Assembly: GCF_016765795.1 (NCBI RefSeq)
Contig: NZ_JAESVP010000010.1
Coordinates: forward strand, 62,001-126,000
Direction of reading: 5' to 3'
Source of the DNA: Fuscibacter oryzae
GTDB taxonomy: Bacteria; Pseudomonadota; Alphaproteobacteria; Rhodobacterales; Rhodobacteraceae
Length of the DNA stretch: 64,000 nt
Shown one piece after another: positions 36,484-44,230 of this stretch (within the stretch, counting starts at the first letter, position 1; each line of letters starts with the position of its first letter). A program made the position numbers and the translations under genes. The notes under the pieces are model-generated. The model searched no databases and was not told the DNA's origin. It saw only the letters and a list, made by a program, of their open reading frames with translations.

Positions 36484-36765
36484 TCAGCGCAAAGCGGCCA
36501 GTTCGCGCCCAAGCGCGCCCAGCCGCTGTTCAAGATCGTTGACCCGCGATTCGCAGGATTCAGCGGCAAGGTTCGCGGCAATCTCTGACCGCTCTGCCTC
36601 GGCCAGTTCGTGTTCCGGCCCGTCTTCGGCCATCTGGCGCAGAAAGCCCGCAGCGGCGACCTTTTGCAGCAGTCGATGGTATTCGCCGGTCAGAACGCAC
36701 AGATCTGCCGTCAGGCGGAATTGATCGGCCAGAATGTCTTGCGCGGTGCGGGGCTGTTCGCTCAT
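36484..36765 (-). CDS. Small coiled-coil protein
   Basis: A 93-residue, acidic, strongly helical protein. Residues 50-93 (AEDGPEHELAEAERSEI onward, ending EQRLGALGRELAALR) show heptad-like Leu/Ala spacing. It overlaps the upstream gene by 4 bp (ATGA). Function unknown; likely a partner of its operon neighbours. Confidence 0.7.
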   Translation of the reverse strand: MSEQPRTAQDILADQFRLTADLCVLTGEYHRLLQKVAAAGFLRQMAEDGPEHELAEAERSEIAANLAAESCESRVNDLEQRLGALGRELAALR

Positions 36766-37211
36766 GTCGCGGCCCCGCGAATTTCGGCCTCGGCAGCGGT
36801 CAGGGTGGCGACCACGCGGGCGATACCTTCGGCAAAGCGCGCCTCGGCCATGTCGATATGGCTGGCGATGGCATCCCAGATGTCCACCCGCATCAGCGTT
36901 TCGACATCACCGGTCAGCACCTCAATCTCGCCCAGCCGGAAGGGACGGGCCAGAGCAACGCCCGTGACCACGAAATCGCGCAGTTCAACCGCGTGGCTGT
37001 CGATGAAGAAAGGCAAGAGCGGGTGATTTTCAGGCGTAACGCCCGCCTGCGCCAGACGGCTTTCAAGAAAGCAGCGGAAATGGCTGTGCAGGATTTCCTG
37101 GCTCTGGCCCAGAAAGCGCATGGTGAACACCAGATCCTGCGGCGCCCGCGCCACTATGGCCTCGGCGGTGCTGCGCGAAGGGCGCTGATCAAGGGGAAGC
37201 GGACCGGACAT
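36762..37211 (-). CDS. Hypothetical protein, first gene of a four-gene operon
   Basis: A 149-residue soluble helical protein (DLVFTMRFLGQSQEILHSHF near 26-45; PLLPFFIDSHAVELRDFV near 65-82). GAGG lies a few bases before the ATG. It is divergent from the propane monooxygenase operon, sharing with it the 716-bp control region. I cannot assign a family. Confidence 0.65.
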   Translation of the reverse strand: MSGPLPLDQRPSRSTAEAIVARAPQDLVFTMRFLGQSQEILHSHFRCFLESRLAQAGVTPENHPLLPFFIDSHAVELRDFVVTGVALARPFRLGEIEVLTGDVETLMRVDIWDAIASHIDMAEARFAEGIARVVATLTAAEAEIRGAAT

Positions 37212-37341
37212 TGGTAAAGCCTCAGGCGACCTGCCGGGAAAGGCCCGGCGCTGACAGCCATGTTAGCAGCACGAAGCGGGGCCAAGAAGGAAAGAATTAC
37301 CCGTAACTTGATGATTATAAATAGGAAAAATTGTGTTTCAC

Positions 37342-37614
37342 GTTACGGATGTAACATTTCGTTCCACCCGCCGGTTACAGATGTTCCCGCCATTTACATG
37401 CCGCGCTGCCGCACAATTTTTCTGCACCGCGCCAATAGCCAAACCGGGACGAATCGCCCTGTAACCGGCCCCGAGGTGCGGTTCGTTACAGTTTTGCGCA
37501 ACGGACGATCACCACCTCGTAACAGGTGTAACGTTCTGCAACGCCCAGCCCCAAGGCAGGCCGCCGACCTGCGAAAACCCGCTGCGGAAACAGGCAAAAA
37601 ATAAATTCGTTACA
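37342..37614 (+). promoter_or_regulatory. Cluster of GTTAC/GTAAC repeats: candidate activator-binding sites
   Basis: Within the 716-bp gene-free region 37212-37927 there are GTTAC-N4-GTAAC (37342-37355), GTTACAG (37374-37380), CTGTAAC-N19-GTTACAG (37459-37491, perfect 7-bp arms), GTAAC (37519), TGTAAC (37527-37532) and GTTACA (37609-37614). They lie 65-340 bp upstream of the -24 element, the distance expected for enhancer sites of a sigma-54 activator. No gene is credible in this region. Confidence 0.6.
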
Positions 37615-37676
37615 ATTCAGCCTGTTGGAGAAATCCATCTGCGGGAATCGTGAAAAACCGCCCCGCACCGGCCCTT

Positions 37677-37693
37677 TTGGCACGGCTTCTGCA
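37677..37693 (+). promoter_or_regulatory. Sigma-54 (-24/-12) promoter of the prm operon
   Basis: TTGGCACG-GCTT-CTGCA matches the consensus TTGGCACG-N4-TTGCA with one change. The invariant GG (37679-37680) and GC (37691-37692) are exactly 10 bp apart. Transcription would start near 37704, leaving a leader of about 224 nt before prmA. Confidence 0.82.
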
Positions 37694-37927
37694 TGTATCC
37701 CCAGCACAAGAAGGCGGTTTCCGAAACGAGACCCCATAAGAACGAAGGATTGGGAGGAGAAGACGTGGCCCCGGACTGGCAGCAATGCCACCCCCGGTTT
37801 TCGGCCCCGTTGCCCGGAACCTTTGCCGTGACCTGACCCGACCCCGACGGTCGGACCCATCCGGGCGGTGCTGCCGCCCACCGGCCATGGCATCTGCCAG
37901 GCCGGGCAACATCAGGAGACTCATGGC

Positions 37928-39595
37928 ATGACGCAACTGACGCTTAACAAGATCACCGCCCAGCGCGGAATCTCGGTCGGCGAAGCCACGAAGAAGATCT
38001 CGGACCTTGGCTGGAACCCCAGCTATGTCCAGGAAGCCGCGACCTTCCCGACCGACTACAAGATCAACAAGGCCCCGCGCGACCCGATGAAGCAGGTGCT
38101 GCGGTCCTACTTCCCGATGCAGGAAGAAAAGGACAACCGGGTTTACGGCGCGCTGGATGCCGCCCTGCGCGGCGATATGTTCCGCAACGTGCAGCCGCGC
38201 TGGGTGGAATGGATGAAGCTGTTCCTGGCGATCATCCCCTTCCCCGAAATCTCGGCCGCGCGGTCGATGGCCATGGTGGCCCGCATCGCCCCCGGCGAAG
38301 ACCTGCGCACCGGGTTCACCATGCAGATGGTCGATGAATTCCGCCACTCCACCATTCAGATGAACCTGAAAAAGTGGTACATGGAAAATTACATCGACCC
38401 GGCGGGCTTTGACATTACCGAAGAAGCGTTCGGGAAATGCTATGCCACCACGATCGGCCGTCAGTTCGGCGAAGGCTTCATCACCGGCGACGTGATGACC
38501 TCTGCCTGCATGTATCTGACGGTTGTGGCGGAAACCGCCTTCACCAACACCCTGTTCGTGGCCATGCCCTCCGAAGCCGCCCGCAACGGCGACTATGCGT
38601 TGCCCACGGTGTTCCTGTCGGTGCAGTCGGATGAATCGCGCCACATCGGCAACGGCCATTCGCTGCTGATGGCCGCGCTGAAAGAGCCGGAAAACCACCT
38701 GCTGCTGGAACGCGACCTGCGTTACGCCTTTTGGCAGAACCACGCGATCGTCGATGCCGCCATCGGCACGTTGATCGAATACGGCACCACCAACCGCGAC
38801 AAGGAAAAGGAATCCTATGCGGAAATGTGGCACCGCTGGATTTTCGAGGACTACTATCGCACCTACATGCTGCCCTTGGAAAAATACGGCATCAAGGTGC
38901 ACCACGATGACGTGCAAGAGGCGTGGAACCGGATCACCAAAAAGCAGTATGTCCACAAGGTGGCGCAGTTCTTTGCCGTGGGCTGGCCGGTCAACTTCTG
39001 GCGGATCGAGGCGCAGACCGACAAGGACTTCGAATGGTTCGAACACAAATATCCGGGCTGGTACGCCCAGTTCGGCGAGTTCTGGAAGTGGTATGCCAAG
39101 CTGTCGAAGCCGGGCCAGAAGGTCATCACCTTCAACGAAGAGGTCGGCTACGTCTATCCGCACCGCTGCTGGTCGTGCCTGGTGCCGTGCCTGATCCGCG
39201 AAGATATGGTCACCGACACCATCGACGGTCAGGTTCACACCTTTGCCCATGAGCTGGACCGCTGGACCGCGGTTGAGGCCTTCTCGAACGAGTATCAGGG
39301 CCGTCCGACCCCGGCGATGGGCAAGTTCTCGGGCAAGCGTGAGTGGGAAACCCTGTATCACGGCTGGGATCTGGCCGATGCGATCAAGGATCTGAACTTC
39401 GTCCGTGACGATGGCAAGACCCTGACCCCGCAACCGCACCTGCGGTTCGACGACAAGGACATGTGGACGCTGGACGATGTGCGCGGCCACACCCTGCTGT
39501 CGCCGCTGACGCTGCTGCGGGAAATGACCCCCGAGGCACGCGACAAGCACGTCGCCGAATACCGCAAGGGCTTTACCATCAAGCCCTGCAACTAA
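37928..39595 (+). CDS. prmA: Propane monooxygenase hydroxylase alpha subunit (soluble di-iron monooxygenase)
   Basis: A 555-residue catalytic subunit of a soluble di-iron monooxygenase. The six iron ligands are E107, E137-x2-H140, E202 and E236-x2-H239. All six fall exactly 7 positions before the ligands known in methane monooxygenase MmoX (E114, E144, H147, E209, E243, H246). T206 matches the active-site threonine; position 144 is Gln where MmoX has Cys151. The start at 37928 has AGGAG 9 nt upstream. Gene order alpha-reductase-beta-coupling and the accessory genes fit group-5 propane/MimABCD-type enzymes, which hydroxylate propane at C2 and often acetone or phenols. Expressed from the sigma-54 promoter. 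Confidence 0.93.
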   Translation: MTQLTLNKITAQRGISVGEATKKISDLGWNPSYVQEAATFPTDYKINKAPRDPMKQVLRSYFPMQEEKDNRVYGALDAALRGDMFRNVQPRWVEWMKLFLAIIPFPEISAARSMAMVARIAPGEDLRTGFTMQMVDEFRHSTIQMNLKKWYMENYIDPAGFDITEEAFGKCYATTIGRQFGEGFITGDVMTSACMYLTVVAETAFTNTLFVAMPSEAARNGDYALPTVFLSVQSDESRHIGNGHSLLMAALKEPENHLLLERDLRYAFWQNHAIVDAAIGTLIEYGTTNRDKEKESYAEMWHRWIFEDYYRTYMLPLEKYGIKVHHDDVQEAWNRITKKQYVHKVAQFFAVGWPVNFWRIEAQTDKDFEWFEHKYPGWYAQFGEFWKWYAKLSKPGQKVITFNEEVGYVYPHRCWSCLVPCLIREDMVTDTIDGQVHTFAHELDRWTAVEAFSNEYQGRPTPAMGKFSGKREWETLYHGWDLADAIKDLNFVRDDGKTLTPQPHLRFDDKDMWTLDDVRGHTLLSPLTLLREMTPEARDKHVAEYRKGFTIKPCN

Positions 39596-39602
39596 GCCAA
39601 CC

Positions 39603-39628
39603 GGCGGGGGCCACAACCGGCCCCCGCC
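39603..39628 (+). terminator. Stem-loop between prmA and prmB
   Basis: GGCGGGGGCC (39603-39612) pairs perfectly with GGCCCCCGCC (39619-39628) around ACAACC. No T-tract follows, so it may stabilise the prmA mRNA 3' end or attenuate rather than end transcription. Confidence 0.6.
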
Positions 39629-39692
39629 CCATCCAGCGATATGACTTTGGCAGCCCCGCGCTGCCGGACTGACGGCAAGGAGGCCGGACAGA

Positions 39693-40751
39693 ATGGGAGA
39701 GGTTTACACCGTAAGGCTGGAGCCTGTGGGCGTGGAATTCGAGGTGACCGAGGATGAAACCGTCCTTGATGCCGCGTTCCGCCAGGGCATCTCGCTGCCG
39801 CATGGCTGCAAGGAGGGCCAGTGTTCCGCCTGCAAATGCGTGCTGGTGGAAGGCGAGGTCGAGATGCTGAAATATTCGACTTTCGCGCTGAACGACGGCG
39901 AGAAGGACAGCGGCCAGATCCTGATGTGCCGGGCCAAGGCCTTCGACAATCTGACGATCGACCTGCTGAACTATGACGAGGAAGTCCTGTCCAAATCCAT
40001 CCCCGTCAAACAGTTCGACGGGCGGATCACGGATTTCCAGAAGCTGACGCATGACATTCGCGGCGTTGAGATCGAGCTGAATGCGCCGCTCAAGTTCTGG
40101 GCGGGTCAGTATGTCGATATCACAGTCACCACGGAAGAAGGGGAGACGATCACGCGTTCGTTCTCCATGGCAAATCCGCCGAGCGAAACCCAAAAACTAT
40201 CCTTCATCATCAAGAAATACCCCGAAGGAAAGTTCTCGAACCAGCTCGACAACGGAGGAATCCGGGCCGGAGCAGCAGTAAAGGTCACGGGCCCCTATGG
40301 CATGTGTTTCCGCCGCGAAAACCGTCAGGGGCCGGTGGTTCTGGTGGGCGCAGGGTCGGGCATGTCGCCGGTCTGGTCGATCTTGCACGACCATATCGCC
40401 AGCGGCGAGGACCGGCCGGTCTATTTCTTTTACGGCGCGCGGACCGAGGCCGACCTGTTCCATCTGGACAGGCTGGCGGCAATCACGGCGGCCAATCCGG
40501 CGGTGCAGTTCATTCCGGTTCTGTCACATGCCCCCGAAGACGGCGGCTGGCAGGGCGAGCGTGGCTTTGTCCATGAGGCGGTTTCGCGCAAGCTGAAAGA
40601 CCTGGGCCTGGCCGGTCAGGGCGATGTGTATGCCTGTGGCCCGCCACCGATGATCGATGCGCTGACCCCCACGCTCTTCATGCTCGACTACGACAGCGAG
40701 CGGATTTTCTACGACAAGTTCACGACCACGTCCGGTTCATCGGGCCACTAA
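39693..40751 (+). CDS. prmB: Propane monooxygenase reductase
   Basis: A 352-residue NADH:acceptor reductase. The N-terminal plant-type [2Fe-2S] domain has C39-x4-C44-x2-C47 and C79. The FAD domain has RSFSMAN (155-161) and the NAD domain GAGSGMSPVWSIL (219-231) with a late ACGPPPMID. It passes electrons from NADH to the di-iron hydroxylase. Located second in the operon, as in mimABCD/prmABCD clusters, with AGGAGG-type site upstream. Confidence 0.94.
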   Translation: MGEVYTVRLEPVGVEFEVTEDETVLDAAFRQGISLPHGCKEGQCSACKCVLVEGEVEMLKYSTFALNDGEKDSGQILMCRAKAFDNLTIDLLNYDEEVLSKSIPVKQFDGRITDFQKLTHDIRGVEIELNAPLKFWAGQYVDITVTTEEGETITRSFSMANPPSETQKLSFIIKKYPEGKFSNQLDNGGIRAGAAVKVTGPYGMCFRRENRQGPVVLVGAGSGMSPVWSILHDHIASGEDRPVYFFYGARTEADLFHLDRLAAITAANPAVQFIPVLSHAPEDGGWQGERGFVHEAVSRKLKDLGLAGQGDVYACGPPPMIDALTPTLFMLDYDSERIFYDKFTTTSGSSGH

Positions 40752-40804
40752 GGCCGGCCCGATCGCTCGTTTCAGTGAACACCTACCAACAAGGGAGAGA
40801 GACT

Positions 40805-41863
40805 ATGGTAGCCACTTCCAGTTCCGTTGCTTCTGGCGCAGCCGGGGCCGCGATTTTCGCCGGATCGTCCAGCCGCCGCTACAACTACTTTGAACCGCGC
40901 GGCAAGCGCGCCACGCATTACGAAGACGTCACCTGTGACGTGCAGCCCGATCCCGAACGCTATCTGATCCAGGACTGGATCATCAGCTTTGGCAACGGCA
41001 AGGGTGCCTATACCAAAGACAACACCCGCGCCCTTTCGTCGAACTGGCACGCCTTCCGGGCGCCCGATCAGGAATGGGAACGCACCCATTACCAGCGCCA
41101 GTCCAAGATCGAGACGATGGTGCAGGCCGTCATCTCGAATGCCCGAAAGGCCGGGGCGCATCTGGTGTTCGACAAAGCCTGGCAGCGCATCCTTCAGGTG
41201 CATCTGGGCGCGTGGAAGCACGCTGAGTTTGGCCTTGGCACCTCGCTGATGCAGGCGCAGCGCTATGGCTATACCCAGATGATCAACAACGCCACGCTGA
41301 CCAATTCGTCCTACAAGATGCGGCTGGCCCAGGACATCACGCTGTATCTGGCCGAAATCGGCATGGACATCGCGGGTTGGGATGACGAGGCGGGCAAGAA
41401 GGCCTGGCTGGAAGACCCGGTCTGGCAGCCCACCCGTCTGGCGATTGAAACCATCATGGGCACCGAAGACTATCTGGAGCAGTACTTCGCCATCAACCTG
41501 ATCTTTGAACCGCTGGTGGGCGAGTTGTTCCGCTCGGGTTTTCTGATGCAGGCAGCGGCGGCCAACAATGATTTCATCACCCCGCCGGTGATTTCGGCCG
41601 CCGAGGCGGATTATGAACGCAACCTCGCCAACACCATCGACCTGATCTACCTGTTGGTGAACGACGAAAAGCACGCCAGCCACAACCGCGCGCTGATGAA
41701 CGGCTGGGTCAAAAAGCACGCAGCACTGGCCGAAAAAGCCGCCACTGCGCTGCAACCGATCTGGTCGCAACCCCATTCCAAACCCGTGTCTTTCGCCGAT
41801 GTGCAGGCCGTCTCGCAAGAGCGGCTGGCGCGCATTCTGGGCGAAGTCGGCCTGACCCGTTGA
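40805..41863 (+). CDS. prmC: Propane monooxygenase hydroxylase beta subunit
   Basis: A 352-residue ferritin-fold subunit lacking a full set of iron ligands, as expected for the structural beta subunit of the hydroxylase. Conserved blocks include RRYNYFEPRGKRATHYEDVT and WERTHYQRQSKIE. An AAGGGAGAGA site precedes the ATG at 40805; the ATG-like start ten codons upstream would bury that site. Confidence 0.93.
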   Translation: MVATSSSVASGAAGAAIFAGSSSRRYNYFEPRGKRATHYEDVTCDVQPDPERYLIQDWIISFGNGKGAYTKDNTRALSSNWHAFRAPDQEWERTHYQRQSKIETMVQAVISNARKAGAHLVFDKAWQRILQVHLGAWKHAEFGLGTSLMQAQRYGYTQMINNATLTNSSYKMRLAQDITLYLAEIGMDIAGWDDEAGKKAWLEDPVWQPTRLAIETIMGTEDYLEQYFAINLIFEPLVGELFRSGFLMQAAAANNDFITPPVISAAEADYERNLANTIDLIYLLVNDEKHASHNRALMNGWVKKHAALAEKAATALQPIWSQPHSKPVSFADVQAVSQERLARILGEVGLTR

Positions 41864-41876
41864 GAGGAGAGAGACC

Positions 41877-42248
41877 ATGTCCAGCGTAGCGCGCGACAAC
41901 AGCAAGGGTAACATTTTCAAGTCGATGAAGGACATCGACCTCAGCAGCCGCGAAATCTCGCATGAGTGTGGCGTCACCATGAACGACTCGGTCGAGGCCC
42001 GCGCCATCGCCGAATTCATGGACCAGGACCCGAAGGTGACGGTGACCTACAACCCCGCCACCATTCGTATCGACGGCGAAGGCAAGCTGATCTTCCGCAT
42101 GGATGACATCAGCGAGTTTCTGGGCCGCGAGATGACGGCCGAGATCTTCGAGGTCAACACCTCGACCCATTATGGCCGGATGGTCCGCGTCGATGACAAT
42201 ACGGTGATCCTGTTCGGCAATATGGACGAAGTCTTCGAATACATCTGA
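41877..42248 (+). CDS. prmD: Propane monooxygenase coupling (effector) protein
   Basis: A 123-residue MmoB/DmpM-family effector that docks on the hydroxylase and controls oxygen activation without cofactors. The fold signature is seen in MNDSVEARAIAEFM and VTVTYNPATIRIDGEGKL. It follows prmC after 13 bp, with GAGGAGAGAG just upstream. Confidence 0.93.
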   Translation: MSSVARDNSKGNIFKSMKDIDLSSREISHECGVTMNDSVEARAIAEFMDQDPKVTVTYNPATIRIDGEGKLIFRMDDISEFLGREMTAEIFEVNTSTHYGRMVRVDDNTVILFGNMDEVFEYI

Positions 42249-42259
42249 CCGCCAGAACC

Positions 42260-42286
42260 GACGGGCCGCCCACAGGACGGCCCGTC
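42260..42286 (+). terminator. Stem-loop between prmD and the amidohydrolase gene
   Basis: GACGGGCCG (42260-42268) pairs perfectly with CGGCCCGTC (42278-42286). It marks the boundary between structural and accessory genes; no T-tract. Confidence 0.6.
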
Positions 42287-42313
42287 AAGCAGCCAAAATT
42301 CAGGGAGGAAACC

Positions 42314-43339
42314 ATGTACAAGACGCCAGACGGCAAAGAAGTTTTCGTTCTGGACTGCCATACCCATTTCTGGAACGGCAGCCCGGCAAACCAGCGCAAC
42401 ATCCACGGCAAGCAGTTCATCGACTGCTTTTATGCCTATCACACCGCGCTGTCGCCCAAAGAGCAGCTTTGGGAAAAGTCGAAATTCGAAAAGCAGACGG
42501 TCGAAGACATCTACCGCGACCTGTTCGTCGATGGCCCGGATGACATGGCGATCATCCAGTCCACCTATCTGCGCGATTTCTACAAGGAAGGTTTTTCGTC
42601 CATCGAACGCTCCAGCCAGATGGCGGCGATCAATCCGGGGCGCTTTATCGTCAATGGGGCCTTCGATCCGCGCGATGGCGAAAAGGCTATCGAATACATC
42701 CACTACATGAAAGAGACCTTTGATATTAAAGGGGTCAAGATGTACACGGCCGAGTGGAACGGCGATTCCAAGGGCTGGAAACTGACCGATCCGGCGGCCT
42801 ACAAATGCTTTGAGCTGTGCGAAAAGCTGGGCATCAAGAACATCCACGTCCACAAGGGCCCAACGATCATTCCGCTGTCGAAAGATGCCTTCGACGTGCA
42901 TGACGTGGACCATGCCGCCACCGATTTTCAGGGCCTGAACTGGATCATCGAGCATTGCGGCCTACCGCGTCTGGATGATTTCTGTTGGATCGCGACGCAG
43001 GAAACCAACGTCTATGGCGGCTTGGCCGTGGCGCTGCCCTTCATCCATTCGCGCCCCCGCTATTTTGCCGAGGTGATTGCCGAACTGTTGTTCTGGATCG
43101 GGCCGGACAAGATTCTGTTCGGGTCTGACTATGCAATCTGGACGCCGCAATGGCTGGTGAATGCCTTGTGGAACTTCCAGATCCCCGAGGACATCTCGTC
43201 AGAGCGGGGAGGCGTGCAACTGACGCCCGAGATCAAGGAAAAGATCCTGGGCCTGAACGCCGCCCGGCTTTACGGCATCGACGTTGCCGCCAAAAAGGCC
43301 GAGCTGGCCGGTTCCCCCGTGCGCATCGCGGCGGAGTAA
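42314..43339 (+). CDS. Amidohydrolase-family protein of propane monooxygenase clusters
   Basis: A 341-residue amidohydrolase-2 (ACMSD-like) TIM-barrel protein. Metal-site candidates are H16-x-H18 (LDCHTHFW), HVHKG near 180, the EHCG segment near 215 and LFGSDYAIW near 266. Homologues sit in the same position in actinobacterial prm/mim operons, so the gene probably serves the monooxygenase (maturation or product metabolism), but its reaction is not established. It is followed 4 bp later by the DUF59 gene. Confidence 0.85.
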   Translation: MYKTPDGKEVFVLDCHTHFWNGSPANQRNIHGKQFIDCFYAYHTALSPKEQLWEKSKFEKQTVEDIYRDLFVDGPDDMAIIQSTYLRDFYKEGFSSIERSSQMAAINPGRFIVNGAFDPRDGEKAIEYIHYMKETFDIKGVKMYTAEWNGDSKGWKLTDPAAYKCFELCEKLGIKNIHVHKGPTIIPLSKDAFDVHDVDHAATDFQGLNWIIEHCGLPRLDDFCWIATQETNVYGGLAVALPFIHSRPRYFAEVIAELLFWIGPDKILFGSDYAIWTPQWLVNALWNFQIPEDISSERGGVQLTPEIKEKILGLNAARLYGIDVAAKKAELAGSPVRIAAE

Positions 43340-43343
43340 GGCG

Positions 43344-44159
43344 ATGAGCGTGCCACAAATCCGGGGCGCGCAAGCAAGGGACGTGTGGCGGCGGCTGTCC
43401 GCCGTCACCGACCCGGAGCTTGACGAGCCGATCACCGACATGGGCTTTGTTGAACGGCTGGACGTGTCGCGCAGCGGCGAGGTTGTGATCGATTTTCGCC
43501 TGCCGACCTATTGGTGTTCGCCCAACTTCGCGTTCCTGATGGCCGATGGTATCCGCAGCGCGACCCTTGCCGCCCCATGGGTGCAGGGGGTGCAGGTGCG
43601 GCTGCTGGACCATTGCTTTGCCGACCGGGTGAATGCCGCCGTCAACGGCGCGCAGCCCTTCGAGACGGTCTTTGCCGAGATGACCGACGGCTCTGACCTG
43701 ACCGAGGTGCGCGAGAAGTTTCGCGAAAAGGCGTTTCTGCGTCGGCAGGAAACCGTGATCCTGGGCCTGAAGGCGATGGGCTGGACGGCGGCCCAGATTA
43801 GCACGCTGACCTTGGGCCAGATGGATGCGCTGAACCTTGGCAACCAGCCCGAGGCGGCGGCGCAAAAGCCGCGCTACCGCGAGATTCTGGTGGGCGACGG
43901 TCTGGCCTGCCTGCCCGATGATCCGGCCTTTGTCACCTGGCACGGCGACCCGATCACGGCGGAAGGGCTGCCCGACCATCTGATGCGGCTGCGCGCCATC
44001 CGCATCAATATGGAGTTCAACGGCGCGATGTGCCGCGGGCTGGCCGCCACCCGCTACAAGGAAGTGGACCGGACCGGAGAGGAGCCGGAGCTGATCGACT
44101 TCATCCTTGGGCGGGTGCCGCCCAAAGACCAGCAGGACAGCCACGTCAGCCAAGGCTGA
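43344..44159 (+). CDS. DUF59/MIP18-family protein of propane monooxygenase clusters
   Basis: A 271-residue protein with an N-terminal DUF59 domain (about 10-95): DPELDEPITDMGFVERLDV (23-41) and TYWCSPNFAF with candidate metal-binding C58. A roughly 170-residue extension follows that I do not recognise. DUF59 proteins assist Fe-S or iron-centre assembly, so a role in loading or maturing the di-iron hydroxylase is plausible. The ATG at 43344 follows GGAG; the longer frame runs into the amidohydrolase gene. Confidence 0.82.
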   Translation: MSVPQIRGAQARDVWRRLSAVTDPELDEPITDMGFVERLDVSRSGEVVIDFRLPTYWCSPNFAFLMADGIRSATLAAPWVQGVQVRLLDHCFADRVNAAVNGAQPFETVFAEMTDGSDLTEVREKFREKAFLRRQETVILGLKAMGWTAAQISTLTLGQMDALNLGNQPEAAAQKPRYREILVGDGLACLPDDPAFVTWHGDPITAEGLPDHLMRLRAIRINMEFNGAMCRGLAATRYKEVDRTGEEPELIDFILGRVPPKDQQDSHVSQG

Positions 44160-44230
44160 CCGAAGCCAACCCACCACCACGAAGGGAAACCGGCGCGCAA
44201 TCCGCGTCCGGTCACAAGGGAGGATTACCC

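Noticed and set aside
37262-37290. Possible minus-strand sigma-54 promoter for the four-gene operon.
   Set aside because: The GG and GC elements are 11 rather than 10 bp apart and the -24 part is poor.
37260-37604. A 114-codon plus-strand frame in the prm control region.
   Set aside because: No ribosome-binding site, unusual composition, and it lies over the GTTAC repeats; better explained as non-coding.
37610-39616. A 668-codon open frame antisense to prmA, and similar long frames antisense to other genes (for example 1651-3300, 9829-11358, 26528-27841).
   Set aside because: They mirror strong coding genes on the other strand, carry no recognisable motifs, and are expected in high-GC DNA where stop codons are rare.
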